Part shown: piece by piece, positions 1 through 9,134 of the stretch
How positions within the stretch are numbered: position 1 is the first letter of the stretch
Layout: each line of letters starts with the position of its first letter
NCBI GenBank assembly: GCA_937876125.1
Contig: CALEHF010000118.1
Location: 1-41,811 of the forward strand
Source of the DNA: an uncultured bacterium
GTDB lineage: Bacteria > Planctomycetota > UBA8108 > UBA1146
Direction: 5' to 3'
DNA: 41,811 nucleotides
Program-made: the position numbers and the translations under genes
The notes under the pieces: generated by a model
Database searches by the model: none
What the model was told of the DNA's origin: nothing
The model's input: only the letters and a program-made list of their open reading frames with translations

Positions 1-1143
1 CAGTGGCTGTCGGAGTTCGGCAGCAAAGCGCGACGTCTCTGGCGGGACCGCCGAATCGACCGACCAGCGCGACGCGTGCTCAGTGGGCTCTGACACGTGG
101 GAGCGAGTTGCGGGACTCACCGCCAACTCGGCCCCGATCATCGGCGCGCTCCCCGCCCGCGCGAGCGCATCGCGCACCGCGCGGCGCACCAAGGTGTGCA
201 CGACACTCGAATCTTCGAAGCGCACCTCTTGCTTCGTCGGATGCACATTCACATCGATCGTCTCTGGAGGAAGATCGAGGAACACGACCGCGAGCGGATG
301 AAAACCGGGGATCTGGTAGCCGCGGAACCCTTCGCGCACCGCGTGGAGAATCACTTTGTCGCGAATCGCGCGCCCGTTGAGGAACGCGTGAATCCCATCG
401 CCGGTGCGGCGGTGCACGTCGGGGGGCGCGATCCAACCCAGCAGCTGTTCGTGGGGAGGCAGCTCGATCCAACGGTCGGCGAGCTCGCTCCCGAGCACTT
501 CGGCGAGACGCTTTCGGTGCGGCTGTCCCGCGGGGTAGCAGAGGGACGTCTTCCCGTTGTGCGTGACGGTGAAGCCGACCGTTGGCATCGCGAGGGCGAG
601 TTCTTTCACGATGGTGTGAATGCGCGCGATCTCCGCCCTGTCCCCCTTGAGGAAGCGCTTTCGGGCGGGAACGTTGTAGAAGAGATTCTTCACCGTGACC
701 CGTGTGCCGGGGGCCATCGCCTCGGGCATGCCCTCCCGGACCGCGCCATCCTGCGCGACCACGCGCTCGCCCGCCTCTTGCCCCGCCGGGCGCGAGATGA
801 TGTCCAGTTCGCTCACACTCGCGATACTCGCGAGCGCCTCTCCCCGAAACCCGAGGGTGTGAATGCGGTGGAGGTCCGCTTCGGTGCGCAGCTTCGACGT
901 GGCGTGACTCTCGACGGAGAGCGGCAGGTCCGCCGGGGGCATCCCCATCCCATCGTCTGAGATGCGGATCAGGCGCTTGCCCCCCTCTTCGAGCTCGATC
1001 GTGATCTCGGTCGCTCCGGCGTCGATGGCGTTCTCGAGGAGTTCCTTCACGACAGACGCCGGGCGCTCGATCACCTCTCCCGCGGCGATCTGGTTCACCA
1101 GATGGGCGGAAAGCTTGTGGATACGGCCGGCGCTCGAGATCAA
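1..1143 (-). CDS. mutL: DNA mismatch repair protein MutL, N-terminal part (runs off the left edge)
   Basis: MutL is the ATP-dependent matchmaker of mismatch repair that couples MutS to strand incision. The 381 visible residues hold the whole GHL ATPase domain: ELLENAIDAGAT (catalytic Glu and Mg-binding Asn), DDGMGMPP, GFRGEALASIASV and GTRVTVKNLFYNVPARK. The transducer domain follows with NGRAIRDK and DVNVHPTKQEVRF. The last visible residues are low-complexity and look like the linker before the C-terminal dimerisation domain, which lies outside the window, so endonuclease activity cannot be judged. I chose the TTG at 1143 because AGAAGGAG lies just upstream and it gives the family start LISSAGRIHKLS. 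The gene is last in a five-gene minus-strand operon, 17 nt after folD. Confidence 0.94.
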   Translation of the reverse strand, partial: MISSAGRIHKLSAHLVNQIAAGEVIERPASVVKELLENAIDAGATEITIELEEGGKRLIRISDDGMGMPPADLPLSVESHATSKLRTEADLHRIHTLGFRGEALASIASVSELDIISRPAGQEAGERVVAQDGAVREGMPEAMAPGTRVTVKNLFYNVPARKRFLKGDRAEIARIHTIVKELALAMPTVGFTVTHNGKTSLCYPAGQPHRKRLAEVLGSELADRWIELPPHEQLLGWIAPPDVHRRTGDGIHAFLNGRAIRDKVILHAVREGFRGYQIPGFHPLAVVFLDLPPETIDVNVHPTKQEVRFEDSSVVHTLVRRAVRDALARAGSAPMIGAELAVSPATRSHVSEPTEHASRWSVDSAVPPETSRFAAELRQPL

Positions 1144-1160
1144 GGGAAGACTCCTTCTGG

Positions 1161-2018
1161 CTAGCGCGTCGCCGCGCGGATCGCTCCTTCGAGGGTGTTC
1201 TCGAGCAACATGGCGATCGTCATCGGTCCCACTCCGCCGGGCACCGGCGTGATCCACCCGGCTCGCTCCTTCGCGGTTTCGAACTCGACATCTCCGCAGA
1301 GGGTTCCGTCGTCTCGACGGTTGATCCCGACGTCGATCACCACCGCGCCTTTCTTGATCCACTCCCCTTTCACCATCTCCGGGCGACCGACCGCCGCGAC
1401 GACGATATCGCCGAGCCCGACCACCTCGGCGAGGTTCTTGGTGCGTGAGTGGCAGATGGTGACGGTGGCGTTCTTCTGCAGAAGGAGCTGCGCCTGGGGC
1501 TTCCCGACGATGTTCGAGCGCCCGATCACGACCGCGTGCGCGCCCTCGATCGGCTGCCCGGTGCTCGCGATGAGAGTCATGACCCCCTTCGGCGTGCAAG
1601 GGACATAGCCATCCTTGCCGACCGCGAGGTACCCCGCGTTGATCGGGTGGAAGCCGTCGGCATCTTTGTCGGGATGGATCCGCGCGAGCATCGCCTGCTC
1701 GTCGAGACCCTTCGGAAGCGGCAGCTGCAGGAGAATTCCGTGGACGCGGGAATCGGCGTTCATCTCATCGATGATCTTTGCGACTTGCTCCTGGGTGGCG
1801 GTGATCGGGAGATCGTGATGGAAGCTCGCGATGCCCGCGCGCGCGCACGCTTTCTCCTTGTTGCGCACGTACACCGCCGACGCCGGGTCCTCGCCGACGA
1901 GAATCACACCCAATCCGGGGGCGTGGCCGTACTGCTCGGAAAACTCCTTCACGCGGCCTTTGAGAGCCTTCCGGCACTCCTTCGCGATCGCCTTGCCGTC
2001 GATGATTTGAGCTGTCAC
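1161..2018 (-). CDS. folD: Bifunctional methylenetetrahydrofolate dehydrogenase / methenyl-THF cyclohydrolase FolD
   Basis: FolD interconverts 5,10-methylene-THF and 10-formyl-THF in the cytoplasm, feeding purine and formyl-Met synthesis. The product is 285 residues, normal for the family. Visible motifs are the YVRNK segment with the cyclohydrolase lysine, QLPLPKGLDEQ, the NADP-binding GRSNIVGKP, and the C-terminal ITPVPGGVGPMTIAMLLENT. The reading frame extends further upstream, but a GTG at 2018 with AGGAGGAAC five bases before it yields the typical start VTAQIIDGKAIA; the extra N-terminal residues have no family counterpart. It lies 20 nt after moaC and 17 nt before mutL in the same operon. 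Folate and molybdopterin genes side by side may reflect shared housekeeping expression only. Confidence 0.95.
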   Translation of the reverse strand: MTAQIIDGKAIAKECRKALKGRVKEFSEQYGHAPGLGVILVGEDPASAVYVRNKEKACARAGIASFHHDLPITATQEQVAKIIDEMNADSRVHGILLQLPLPKGLDEQAMLARIHPDKDADGFHPINAGYLAVGKDGYVPCTPKGVMTLIASTGQPIEGAHAVVIGRSNIVGKPQAQLLLQKNATVTICHSRTKNLAEVVGLGDIVVAAVGRPEMVKGEWIKKGAVVIDVGINRRDDGTLCGDVEFETAKERAGWITPVPGGVGPMTIAMLLENTLEGAIRAATR

Positions 2019-2038
2019 GGGTCGTTCCTCCTGGTCCG

Positions 2039-2548
2039 TTATCTCGGGTCGGAATCTGGGGCTTCGGCATCGCGCCGCCACTCGCCACTCTTCCCGCCGC
2101 GCTTCTCCTCGAGACGAATCGCCTCGATCTCCATCGCGCGATCGATCCCTTTGCACATGTCATAGATCGTCAAGAGCGCCGCCGACGTCGCGACGAGCGC
2201 TTCCATTTCGACACCGGTCTTGCCGCTCGTGCGCGCGGTCACGGTGGCAGTCACGGCGTCTTCGCCGACGACCAAATCGACCACGATCGCGTCGAGGGCA
2301 AGGGGATGGCAGAGGGGGATCGTACGCGACGTCTCTTTCGCGGCTTGGATCCCCGCGACCCGCGCCACCGCCAGGACATCACCCTTTGCGACGGTGCCCG
2401 ATCCGATCGCGCGAGCGGTCGGCGGAGACATACGGATCCGCCCCGTCGCAATCGCCTCCCGCCGCGTCACCGCCTTCTCACCGACATCGACCATGCGTGC
2501 GCGGCCTGCGGAATCGAGGTGGGTTGGTCGAGGAGGATCGGAGGTCAT
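2039..2548 (-). CDS. moaC: Cyclic pyranopterin monophosphate synthase MoaC
   Basis: MoaC acts after MoaA in molybdenum cofactor synthesis, turning the 3',8-cyclo-GTP intermediate into cyclic pyranopterin monophosphate. The 169-residue product spans the whole family: [14 protein letters not shown] near the start, the [17 protein letters not shown] helix, IPLCHPLAL, the [19 protein letters not shown] segment and the active-site CKGIDRAM with the family Lys and Asp. The last 20 or so residues are charged and variable. The ATG at 2548 lies 6 nt after the polyprenyl synthase stop, so the two are probably co-translated, though no strong Shine-Dalgarno is visible. No moaA, moaE or moaD is in the window, so the rest of the pathway must be elsewhere. 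Confidence 0.94.
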   Translation of the reverse strand: MTSDPPRPTHLDSAGRARMVDVGEKAVTRREAIATGRIRMSPPTARAIGSGTVAKGDVLAVARVAGIQAAKETSRTIPLCHPLALDAIVVDLVVGEDAVTATVTARTSGKTGVEMEALVATSAALLTIYDMCKGIDRAMEIEAIRLEEKRGGKSGEWRRDAEAPDSDPR

Positions 2549-2554
2549 CGTGCT

Positions 2555-3574
2555 CTACAGGTCTCTCTCGAGAACGAAACTCGCGAGCGTCTCGAGCGAA
2601 TCGCGTGCGGGACCCGCAGGCACCACCTCGAGGCACTTCAGCGCCTCGGCGATGAACTTCTCCGCGGTCGAGCGAACGCTTTCGAAGACCTGATGCTCCT
2701 TGAGCATCTTTTGCACGCGAGGACGCGCTCCGATCTCGCGGGGGTTTTCGAGAATCCACCGCAGCTCCTGCCCCTTCGCTTCGCCGAGAATGGTGCGAAG
2801 GCGGATCAAGGGAAGCGTCATTTTGCCGTTCTTCAGGTCAGTCCCGAGCGACTTCCCGACCATCGCCTCGTCCCCGATCAGGTCGAGCGCGTCGTCGGCG
2901 ATCTGGAACGCCATGCCGAGGCAGAGACCGTAGCGTTCGAGCGCCTCGACCTGCTTCTTCGTCCCCTTCGACAGCTTCGCACCGACGCGGCACGCCATGC
3001 CGTACAGGACCGCGGTCTTCTTCTCGATGATCTCGAAGTAGCGCTCTTCGGTGAGATCCACCTCGCCGGCGCTGCCGACCTGCAAGAGTTCGCCCTCGCA
3101 AATGGTGTGGGTGGTGTCAGCAAGGAGTCGCGACACACCGCGCACCTCGGTCGAAATGCTGAACCCACGCGAGTAGATGAAGTCGCCGAGGAGGACCGCG
3201 GCGCGATCTCCCCAGCGCTTGTTCACCGTTTCGACGCGGCGACGAATCTTCGCGTCATCGAGCAAATCGTCGTGGACCAGGGTCGCGGTGTGGATCAGCT
3301 CGACAACCCCTGCGCACTTCGAGTGTGCCTCATCCGGCTCTCCACCCACCGCCCGCGATGCCAGGAAGAGAACCGCCGGGCGGATCTGCTTCCCCCGGTA
3401 GCGCGCGATGTGCATGAGAAGGTCGTGAACGAACGGCTCGGTCGAGCGAAACTCCTCCGCGAGGTACCGATTGAGCGCGACAAGGTCGTCCGAGATCGGC
3501 TCGTACATTTTCCCCAGCTCGGGAGCGAGGGTGAGAATGTCGAGACCAGAGGGCTCCTCGGGACGATCGATCAA
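2555..3574 (-). CDS. Trans-polyprenyl diphosphate synthase (IspA/IspB-type)
   Basis: This enzyme condenses isopentenyl diphosphate onto an allylic diphosphate to make the isoprenoid tail of quinones or a similar lipid. The 339-residue product has GKQIRPAVLFLASR, the first aspartate-rich motif LVHDDLLDDAKIRRR and the second, FQIADDALDLIGD, followed by GKSLGTDLKNGKMTLPLI. Length and motifs fit medium/long-chain synthases (octaprenyl, heptaprenyl or solanesyl) better than a farnesyl synthase, but chain length cannot be read from sequence alone. The start is a TTG at 3574 that overlaps the ald stop by three bases (TTGA) and has a purine-rich GAGGGGGG upstream, which argues for translational coupling to ald. 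Confidence 0.92.
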   Translation of the reverse strand: MIDRPEEPSGLDILTLAPELGKMYEPISDDLVALNRYLAEEFRSTEPFVHDLLMHIARYRGKQIRPAVLFLASRAVGGEPDEAHSKCAGVVELIHTATLVHDDLLDDAKIRRRVETVNKRWGDRAAVLLGDFIYSRGFSISTEVRGVSRLLADTTHTICEGELLQVGSAGEVDLTEERYFEIIEKKTAVLYGMACRVGAKLSKGTKKQVEALERYGLCLGMAFQIADDALDLIGDEAMVGKSLGTDLKNGKMTLPLIRLRTILGEAKGQELRWILENPREIGARPRVQKMLKEHQVFESVRSTAEKFIAEALKCLEVVPAGPARDSLETLASFVLERDL

Positions 3575-4710
3575 CTGGCCCCCCTCTCGTGTGCGGGCAA
3601 GTTCTCGACCGACGCGAGAGGAAGCTCGAATGCCTTCGACACCCCGCGGTGGTAGACGTTCCCCGCGTAGGTGTTCAGCCCTCGGGCGTGGCCAGGACTG
3701 ACATTGACGAATCCTTCGAGCCCGCGATCGGCGAGGGTCACCAGGTACGGGAGCGTCGCGTTGGTCAGCGCAAAGGTGGACGTACGACTGACCGCCCCCG
3801 GCATGTTCGCAACGCAGTAGTGCACCACACCGTCGACGACGTAGGTCGGATTGGCGTGGGTGGTGGGTTTGCAGGTTTCGACGCAGCCGCCCTGATCAAC
3901 CGCCACGTCGACGATCACGGATCCCTCGGGCATTTCCGCCAGATACTCGCGAGGAACCAACATCGGAGCACGATCGCCGGGGACCAGCACCGCACCGATC
4001 ACCAAATCGGAGTCGGCGACCGCAGAGCGGATCGCATAGGGATTCGAGTGGTGAGTCGTAATGTTGGCAGGCATCACTTCGTCGAGGTAACGCAGGCGAT
4101 CGAGGTTGATGTCGAAGATCCAGACGCGCGCACCGAGGCCCGCTGCCATCCGTGCGGCGTTCGTGCCGACGACCCCACCACCGAGCACGGTGACGCGGCC
4201 GGGCATGACCCCGGGAACGCCGGAGATCAGCACTCCGCGACCGCCGTTCGGCCCTTGCAAATGCTGGGCTCCAGCCAAAACCGACATCCGGCCGGCGACC
4301 TCGCTCATCGGTGTGAGCAGCGGCAATGTGCCGCGAGTGTTTTCGATCGTCTCGTAGGCGATGCACGCGGCGCCGTTCGACAGCATCGCCTCGGTCAGCG
4401 GGCGGCTCGCGGCAAAGTGGAAGTAGGTGAAGACGAGGTGGTCGGAGCGGATGCGCTCATACTCGGGGGTGAGGGGTTCTTTGACCTTGACGATGATGTT
4501 GCTGCGGCCGAACACTTCGTCGGGCCCGCCCACGACCTCGGCTCCCGCCTGGCGATACTCGTCGTCGGTGAAACCACTTCCTTCGCCCGCGCTCGCTTCG
4601 ACGAGGACCTGGTGCCCTCGTTGGGTCAGGGTGAAGACTCCGGAGGGGACAACGGAGACTCTGCTCTCCTGCTCTTTGATCTCCCGGGGCACTCCAATGA
4701 TGGTCGACAT
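3571..4710 (-). CDS. ald: Alanine dehydrogenase
   Basis: Ald catalyses NAD-dependent reversible oxidative deamination of L-alanine to pyruvate and ammonia. The 379-residue product is full length. It shows the N-terminal MIGVPREIKEQE-like start (here MSTIIGVPREIKEQE), the substrate lysine in VKVKEP, the active-site histidine in YFHFAA, the Rossmann loop VTVLGGGVVGTNAARMAAGL, and the NAD/active-site aspartate in VIVDVAVDQGG. The C-terminal SRTSTFALTNATLPY is also typical. The ATG at 4710 opens the five-gene operon; the 536-base region upstream separates it from divergent nadD. Transhydrogenase PntAA and saccharopine-type enzymes share the fold, but the motif set is that of alanine dehydrogenase. 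Confidence 0.95.
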   Translation of the reverse strand: MSTIIGVPREIKEQESRVSVVPSGVFTLTQRGHQVLVEASAGEGSGFTDDEYRQAGAEVVGGPDEVFGRSNIIVKVKEPLTPEYERIRSDHLVFTYFHFAASRPLTEAMLSNGAACIAYETIENTRGTLPLLTPMSEVAGRMSVLAGAQHLQGPNGGRGVLISGVPGVMPGRVTVLGGGVVGTNAARMAAGLGARVWIFDINLDRLRYLDEVMPANITTHHSNPYAIRSAVADSDLVIGAVLVPGDRAPMLVPREYLAEMPEGSVIVDVAVDQGGCVETCKPTTHANPTYVVDGVVHYCVANMPGAVSRTSTFALTNATLPYLVTLADRGLEGFVNVSPGHARGLNTYAGNVYHRGVSKAFELPLASVENLPAHERGAS

Positions 4711-5246
4711 GGTGTTCTCGCTTCTCTCCCCGACAGCTTTCGGGCTCGTGGTCGCTCATGCGCCGGGGTTCCCGGCTCCGCTTGGGATAACGCCCCTCGT
4801 CGTTCAGACGCACGGGCCGGAGATCGATCGATCCGCCCCCGCGCCCTTCCCGATCACGCCAGATCCGAGGTGCTCGACACCAGGGAGAGGCCGGAAGAAT
4901 CGGGTGTTCGACACTACCAGGCTGGACTGGTCCACGGTTCCCGCACACTGAAGGCAAGAACTCAGGCCAAAAACTGCCGGGAGAATGACGTCCCCGAGCA
5001 TCCTCACCTGGCCTTCGGTGACCCACAGGGTTGCAATCGCACGCAGCCCCGCGTACCCCGGTCCCCGCGCCGTCGGCAGGGCGGATGAAGCGAGGAGTCT
5101 AGCCCGCGTGATTCCCGAATGTCGAGCCAGAATTGGCTCCGTGGCCGGGAATCGGTCGAGACGCGCTGTTCCTCTGCCCAGAGCCGGAGGATGCTGCGGG
5201 GGAAATCGTCGCCCAGAGCGGCTCAGGCAGAAGCGAGAGGAGCACG
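4711..5246. other. Intergenic region between divergent ald operon and nadD
   Basis: I see no convincing gene in these 536 bases. Open frames exist on both strands but their translations are rich in Arg, Ser and Pro and match no family I know. The region must hold the promoters for the ald operon (minus) and nadD (plus), but no clear sigma-70 hexamer pair stands out. A pair of similar 13-base sites is listed separately. Confidence 0.5.
4869..4915. promoter_or_regulatory. Candidate operator pair upstream of ald
   Basis: Two copies of GGTGxTCGACACx lie at 4869-4881 and 4903-4915, 34 bases apart centre to centre, about three helical turns. Each has partial dyad symmetry (GGTG...CACC in the first). 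Paired, phased, semi-palindromic sites in a divergent promoter region suggest a dimeric regulator. The assignment is inference; no regulator gene is adjacent. Confidence 0.25.
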
Positions 5247-5900
5247 GTGAACCAAGAGCTGAGCTCAAAAAGAGGCGCGAACCGAGCGATTGCGCTGTTT
5301 GGGGGGGTCTTCGACCCGATCCACTCCGCGCACGTCGAGATTGCTCGCCAAGCACTCGATCGTCTGCCCATCACTGAAGTTCGATTTCTTCCCGCGGGGA
5401 CCCCCCCCCACAAGGCAGAACGCCCCCCCGAGTCCGCTCTGCATCGCATTGCGATGATCGAGCGCGCGATCGCCTTCGAGCCACGATTCCGGCTCGATAT
5501 TCGGGAGATCAACCGCCCCGGCCCGAGCTACACGATCCTCACCCTCGAAGAACTCGGCCGCGAGCTCCCCGGGACCGCCATTTTCTTCCTGATCGGTGCC
5601 GACAACGCTCGAACGATCGGCTCCTGGCATCGCGCCGAGGAGATCTTCAGGGCCTGCGATCCGGTGGTGATCGCGCGGCCGGGAGAATCGGTCGAGTTCA
5701 CCGCAGCGGACCTCCCCTTCCTCGACCCCGCTTCGCGGGAGCAATTGAACTCGAGGGTGATCGACGGGGTGGCTCTCGCTCAGTCGAGCAGCGAGATCCG
5801 CGATCGAATCGAGAAGGGACTCTCGATCGAGGGGTGGGTGGCACCCGCAGTCGCGCGATACATCGAGGAGAACGGTCTCTACCTGCGACCGAGCGAATAG
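5247..5900 (+). CDS. nadD: Nicotinate-nucleotide adenylyltransferase NadD
   Basis: NadD transfers AMP from ATP to nicotinate mononucleotide in NAD synthesis. The 217-residue product starts with the nucleotidyltransferase signature GGVFDPIHSAH (the phosphate-binding HxxH is HSAH here, where many homologues have HxGH), then PAGTPPHK, LIGADNARTIGSWHRAEEI, and the C-terminal SSSEIRDRI that corresponds to the ISSTxIR motif. I chose the GTG at 5247 because GAGAGGAG precedes it by four bases and the next conserved block begins 14 residues later; an open extension upstream has no family similarity. The stop is 26 bases from the stop of the convergent flavoprotein gene. Confidence 0.94.
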   Translation: MNQELSSKRGANRAIALFGGVFDPIHSAHVEIARQALDRLPITEVRFLPAGTPPHKAERPPESALHRIAMIERAIAFEPRFRLDIREINRPGPSYTILTLEELGRELPGTAIFFLIGADNARTIGSWHRAEEIFRACDPVVIARPGESVEFTAADLPFLDPASREQLNSRVIDGVALAQSSSEIRDRIEKGLSIEGWVAPAVARYIEENGLYLRPSE

Positions 5901-5926
5901 AGCGAGGAACACTTCCGGGGGGTTGA

Positions 5927-7174
5927 CTACCTGAACCGGTCGAGCCGATAGGGCGCCGGATCGAGGTGCGGCTTCACACCCGACGCCAGTTCCGCGACCA
6001 GCAGACCCGTCGCAGGCGCGGTCGAAAGACCGATCATGCCATTCCCCGCCGCGACGAAGACATTGTTGACGCGAGGCACCGGTCCGATGAACGGCAGGTC
6101 GTCGGGCGTCATCGGCCGCCATCCGCACCACTCCTCGAGCGGCGGTCCCGAGCCGGGATCGACGAGATGCTCGGCGGCGGAGCGGCGAAGGAGCGCAAGC
6201 CGCTCGTCGGAGAGCGTGCGGTCGTAGCCGGCGAACTCCATCGTCGATCCGATCCGAAACGAGTCGCGAAAAGGGGTCACGGCGACATGCTGTGCCTCGA
6301 ACACCATCGGAACGAGGGGGGCTCGCTCGGGGGTCCGAAGGGTGATCGAGTAGCCTTTTCCCGGCTGGATCGGCAGTTTCAGCCCGAGGCGACGAGAGAG
6401 AAACGGTGCCTCCGCTCCGGTCGCGACGACCACCACATCCGCGTCGATGTCCCCCGCTGTCGTGACCACGGTCTGCACGCTCTCCCCGCGAACGATGAGA
6501 TCGGTGACCGTCACCCCTTCCAGCATCGAGACGCCCGCCCGTTCGGCGAGAAGCCGGAGCGCGGTGACCACTTGGTCCGGGTCGACATGGGCATCGCCCT
6601 CGTACCACCACCCCCCCCCGAGGCCAGGTTTGAGCGCTGGTTCGAACTCGGTGAGGTCCGCCGCGGAGATCGCTCGGGTCTCGATACCGAACTCAGTGCC
6701 GAGCCAAGCCGCCGTCTCTGAGTGAGCCTGGAACTCGCGCTCATTCGGATAGACGAGGAGCAGCCCCTTCTCCTCGAGGTGAGCGTCGACCCCTTCCTCC
6801 CGAAACAGCTGCTCGTAGAGACTCCGCGAGGACGTGAGGAGAGCATGGCGGCCGCGGGCACTGGTCACGGCGAGGTCGTTCCGACACTGCTTCCAAAACC
6901 GAAAGAGCCAGCGGGCGAGGGTTGGATCGAGCCTGGGCGCGATGGTGATCGCCGCATCGCCTCTCAGCATCGCGCGGAGGGCAGTTCCCACGGCTCCAGG
7001 GACTGCGAGCGGGAGCACATGGCTCGGGCAGACGTATCCGCAGTTCCCGTGGGAGCAGCCGCCGCCGACCGTCCCCGCCTCGAGGAGCTCCACGCGCCAC
7101 CCGAGGCGAGCGAGGGAGAGCGCGCTCGCGCACCCCACCACACCCCCGCCGATGACTAACGCCGATCCGCTCAT
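5927..7174 (-). CDS. FAD-dependent amino acid oxidoreductase, DadA-like D-amino-acid dehydrogenase
   Basis: The protein belongs to the DAO family of FAD oxidoreductases and most resembles the small subunit of D-amino-acid dehydrogenase, which oxidises D-amino acids to keto acids and passes electrons to the respiratory chain. The 415 residues begin with the FAD-binding dinucleotide motif [19 protein letters not shown] and [16 protein letters not shown], and end with [15 protein letters not shown] and [20 protein letters not shown], which are characteristic. The ATG at 7174 has AAGGAA upstream and places the GxGxxG loop six residues in. Glycine or proline-type oxidases of the same fold are the main alternatives. 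With alanine dehydrogenase nearby, a role in alanine catabolism is possible but the genes are in different operons. Confidence 0.88.
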   Translation of the reverse strand: MSGSALVIGGGVVGCASALSLARLGWRVELLEAGTVGGGCSHGNCGYVCPSHVLPLAVPGAVGTALRAMLRGDAAITIAPRLDPTLARWLFRFWKQCRNDLAVTSARGRHALLTSSRSLYEQLFREEGVDAHLEEKGLLLVYPNEREFQAHSETAAWLGTEFGIETRAISAADLTEFEPALKPGLGGGWWYEGDAHVDPDQVVTALRLLAERAGVSMLEGVTVTDLIVRGESVQTVVTTAGDIDADVVVVATGAEAPFLSRRLGLKLPIQPGKGYSITLRTPERAPLVPMVFEAQHVAVTPFRDSFRIGSTMEFAGYDRTLSDERLALLRRSAAEHLVDPGSGPPLEEWCGWRPMTPDDLPFIGPVPRVNNVFVAAGNGMIGLSTAPATGLLVAELASGVKPHLDPAPYRLDRFR

Positions 7175-7364
7175 CGGTTCCTTTCTGGCTCGATCCGCTT
7201 CCGATCGACCTGACCGGGCGAGCCCCACTCCCCTTGCAATCGCCGGGGGCCCCGCGAGAATCGCCACTCCTTCGTTCCCCGGCAAGATCGCACACTGCGC
7301 TTCAGAGCCGCGTCAGTCGGGACCGTGTACCAGACTCAAATCGTCTCGACCCGAGGAGCATGCG

Positions 7365-8660
7365 TTGACCGTCACCACCATCGAACGCCTCGCCGACCAC
7401 GTGGGCCAGACCGTCACCCTCCGCGGCTGGCTCTATAACCGCCGCTCGTCGAAGAAGCTCCACTTCCTGCAGCTGCGCGACGGCACCGGCATCGTCCAGT
7501 GCATCGCCACCCTCGAGCACTTCGGCGAGGAGCGTTTCCCCGAGATCGGTGGCCTGCCGTACGAATCCGCGGTCACGATCACTGGTGAAGTCCGCGCGGA
7601 TGCGCGAGCTCCCGGCGGATTCGAGATGGACGCCGACAAGGTCGACGTGGTCTCCGTCTCCGAGGAGTACCCGATCTCCCACAAGGAGCACGGTCCCGAT
7701 TTCCTGCTGTCGAACCGCCACCTGTGGCTACGTTCGCGCAAACAGGTCGCTCTGATGAAGCTGCGCGATGAGGTGATCCGCACCATTCGTAACTTCTTCC
7801 ACGAGCGAGGGTTCCTCAACGTCGACGCGCCGATCTTCACACCGAACGCGTGCGAAGGGACGACAAACCTCTTCGAGGTCGACTATTTCGACGAAGAGAA
7901 GGCCTACCTCACCCAGAGTGGCCAGCTGTACATGGAAGCGGCCGCAATGGCGTTCGGAAAGGTCTACTGCTTCGGGCCGACCTTCCGGGCCGAAAAATCG
8001 AAGACTCGCCGCCACCTCACCGAGTTCTGGATGTGCGAGCCAGAGATGGCCTACGCGAACCTCGATGACGTGATGGACCTCACCGAGGACCTCCTCCAGA
8101 CCATTGTCGAAGCGGTTCTCGCCAACCGCAGAGCGGATCTCGAGATCCTCGAGCGAGACATCTCAGCCCTCGAGAAGATCCAGAAGCCGTACCCGCGGAT
8201 CACTTACACAGAAGCGGTCGAAAAGCTGAAGTCCACAGACCATAAATTCGAATGGGGTGGGGACTTCGGAGCTCCTGACGAGACCGCGATCTCGTCCGAG
8301 TACGACCGTCCGGTGTTGGTCCACCGCTACCCTCAAGAGGTGAAGGCGTTTTACATGCGCCGCGACCCCGAGGACGACCGCTGCGCCCTCGGAGTGGACG
8401 TTCTGGCCCCGGAGGGCTACGGCGAGATCATCGGGGGTGGCGAGCGCGAATCGGATCTTGAGGTCCTCAGGTCCCGGATCGCCGAGCACAAACTCCCGGA
8501 AGAAGCGTTCAAGTGGTATCTGGACTTACGACGCTTCGGGACCGTTCCTCATGGAGGATTCGGCCTCGGTCTCGAGCGGACCGTCTGCTGGCTGGCCGGG
8601 ATTGAGCACGTTCGGGAATGCATCCCGTTCCCTCGCATGCTGCATCGGATTTACCCCTAG
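7365..8660 (+). CDS. asnS: Asparaginyl-tRNA synthetase
   Basis: AsnS charges tRNA-Asn with asparagine. The 431-residue product has an N-terminal OB fold ([20 protein letters not shown], residues about 15-100) that binds the anticodon, then the class II catalytic core with motif 2 [20 protein letters not shown] and motif 3 [15 protein letters not shown]. The insert [17 protein letters not shown] separates it from aspartyl-tRNA synthetases. The start is a TTG at 7365: CGAGGAG lies seven bases upstream, and the nearby ATG at 7360 is out of frame. A long in-frame extension upstream overlaps the divergent flavoprotein gene and is not real. The 190-base gap to that gene must hold both promoters. 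Confidence 0.95.
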   Translation: MTVTTIERLADHVGQTVTLRGWLYNRRSSKKLHFLQLRDGTGIVQCIATLEHFGEERFPEIGGLPYESAVTITGEVRADARAPGGFEMDADKVDVVSVSEEYPISHKEHGPDFLLSNRHLWLRSRKQVALMKLRDEVIRTIRNFFHERGFLNVDAPIFTPNACEGTTNLFEVDYFDEEKAYLTQSGQLYMEAAAMAFGKVYCFGPTFRAEKSKTRRHLTEFWMCEPEMAYANLDDVMDLTEDLLQTIVEAVLANRRADLEILERDISALEKIQKPYPRITYTEAVEKLKSTDHKFEWGGDFGAPDETAISSEYDRPVLVHRYPQEVKAFYMRRDPEDDRCALGVDVLAPEGYGEIIGGGERESDLEVLRSRIAEHKLPEEAFKWYLDLRRFGTVPHGGFGLGLERTVCWLAGIEHVRECIPFPRMLHRIYP

Positions 8661-9134
8661 CGATCCCGATGTCCGAGGAACGGGAAACGCATGACCCTGC
8701 GAATCTCAACCTTGTAGACAGACCTCCCATCGATATAATTCGAGAGACTACTCGTCTAGAGTCAAACCCCGCCCCCCCGCCTTGAACCGCTCCTCTCATG
8801 GAAGCGGCCTCTGCGGAATGGTGGACCAGAGAATCGGCCGGTGCGTTCCTTGGCTGGGGGCGCTTCGGTGACGGGCTGCTCTCGATCACGCAAAACCTCG
8901 AGGCTATCGCGCTCAGGTGCTTCACGTTGAGGCGCTTGACGTTCGTGCGCTGGATGAAGTTCATCCGAGCGGAGCGAGGTGATCTTGCGCGTTCCCGTTT
9001 CAGTTGCCCACGGATGGATCCGTGGCGCCTGCGATCACTGGCTCGACTCACCCCGAGGCCTGTACCGTTTTTTGTTTCCAGGGGCTCTGTCCGCGGCACG
9101 GATGGCTGTCCTCGGAGAATCACGGAGGAGCAAG
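8661..9134. other. Intergenic leader upstream of the secreted-protein cluster
   Basis: No gene is supported here. The region carries a good sigma-70 promoter candidate (8712-8739), so the first dockerin gene would have an untranslated leader of nearly 400 bases. A perfect 7-bp hairpin, CCACGGA/TCCGTGG with a TGGA loop, sits at 9008-9025 in that leader. No intrinsic terminator for asnS is obvious. Confidence 0.5.
8712..8739 (+). promoter_or_regulatory. Candidate sigma-70 promoter
   Basis: TTGTAG at 8712-8717 and a perfect TATAAT at 8734-8739 are separated by 16 bases. It points at the dockerin gene starting at 9135 and lies in DNA that is locally AT-rich for this window. Confidence 0.5.

Noticed and set aside
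3589..5088. A 499-codon open frame antisense to ald
   Set aside because: Low-complexity, His/Asp/Arg-rich translation opposite a well-conserved alanine dehydrogenase.
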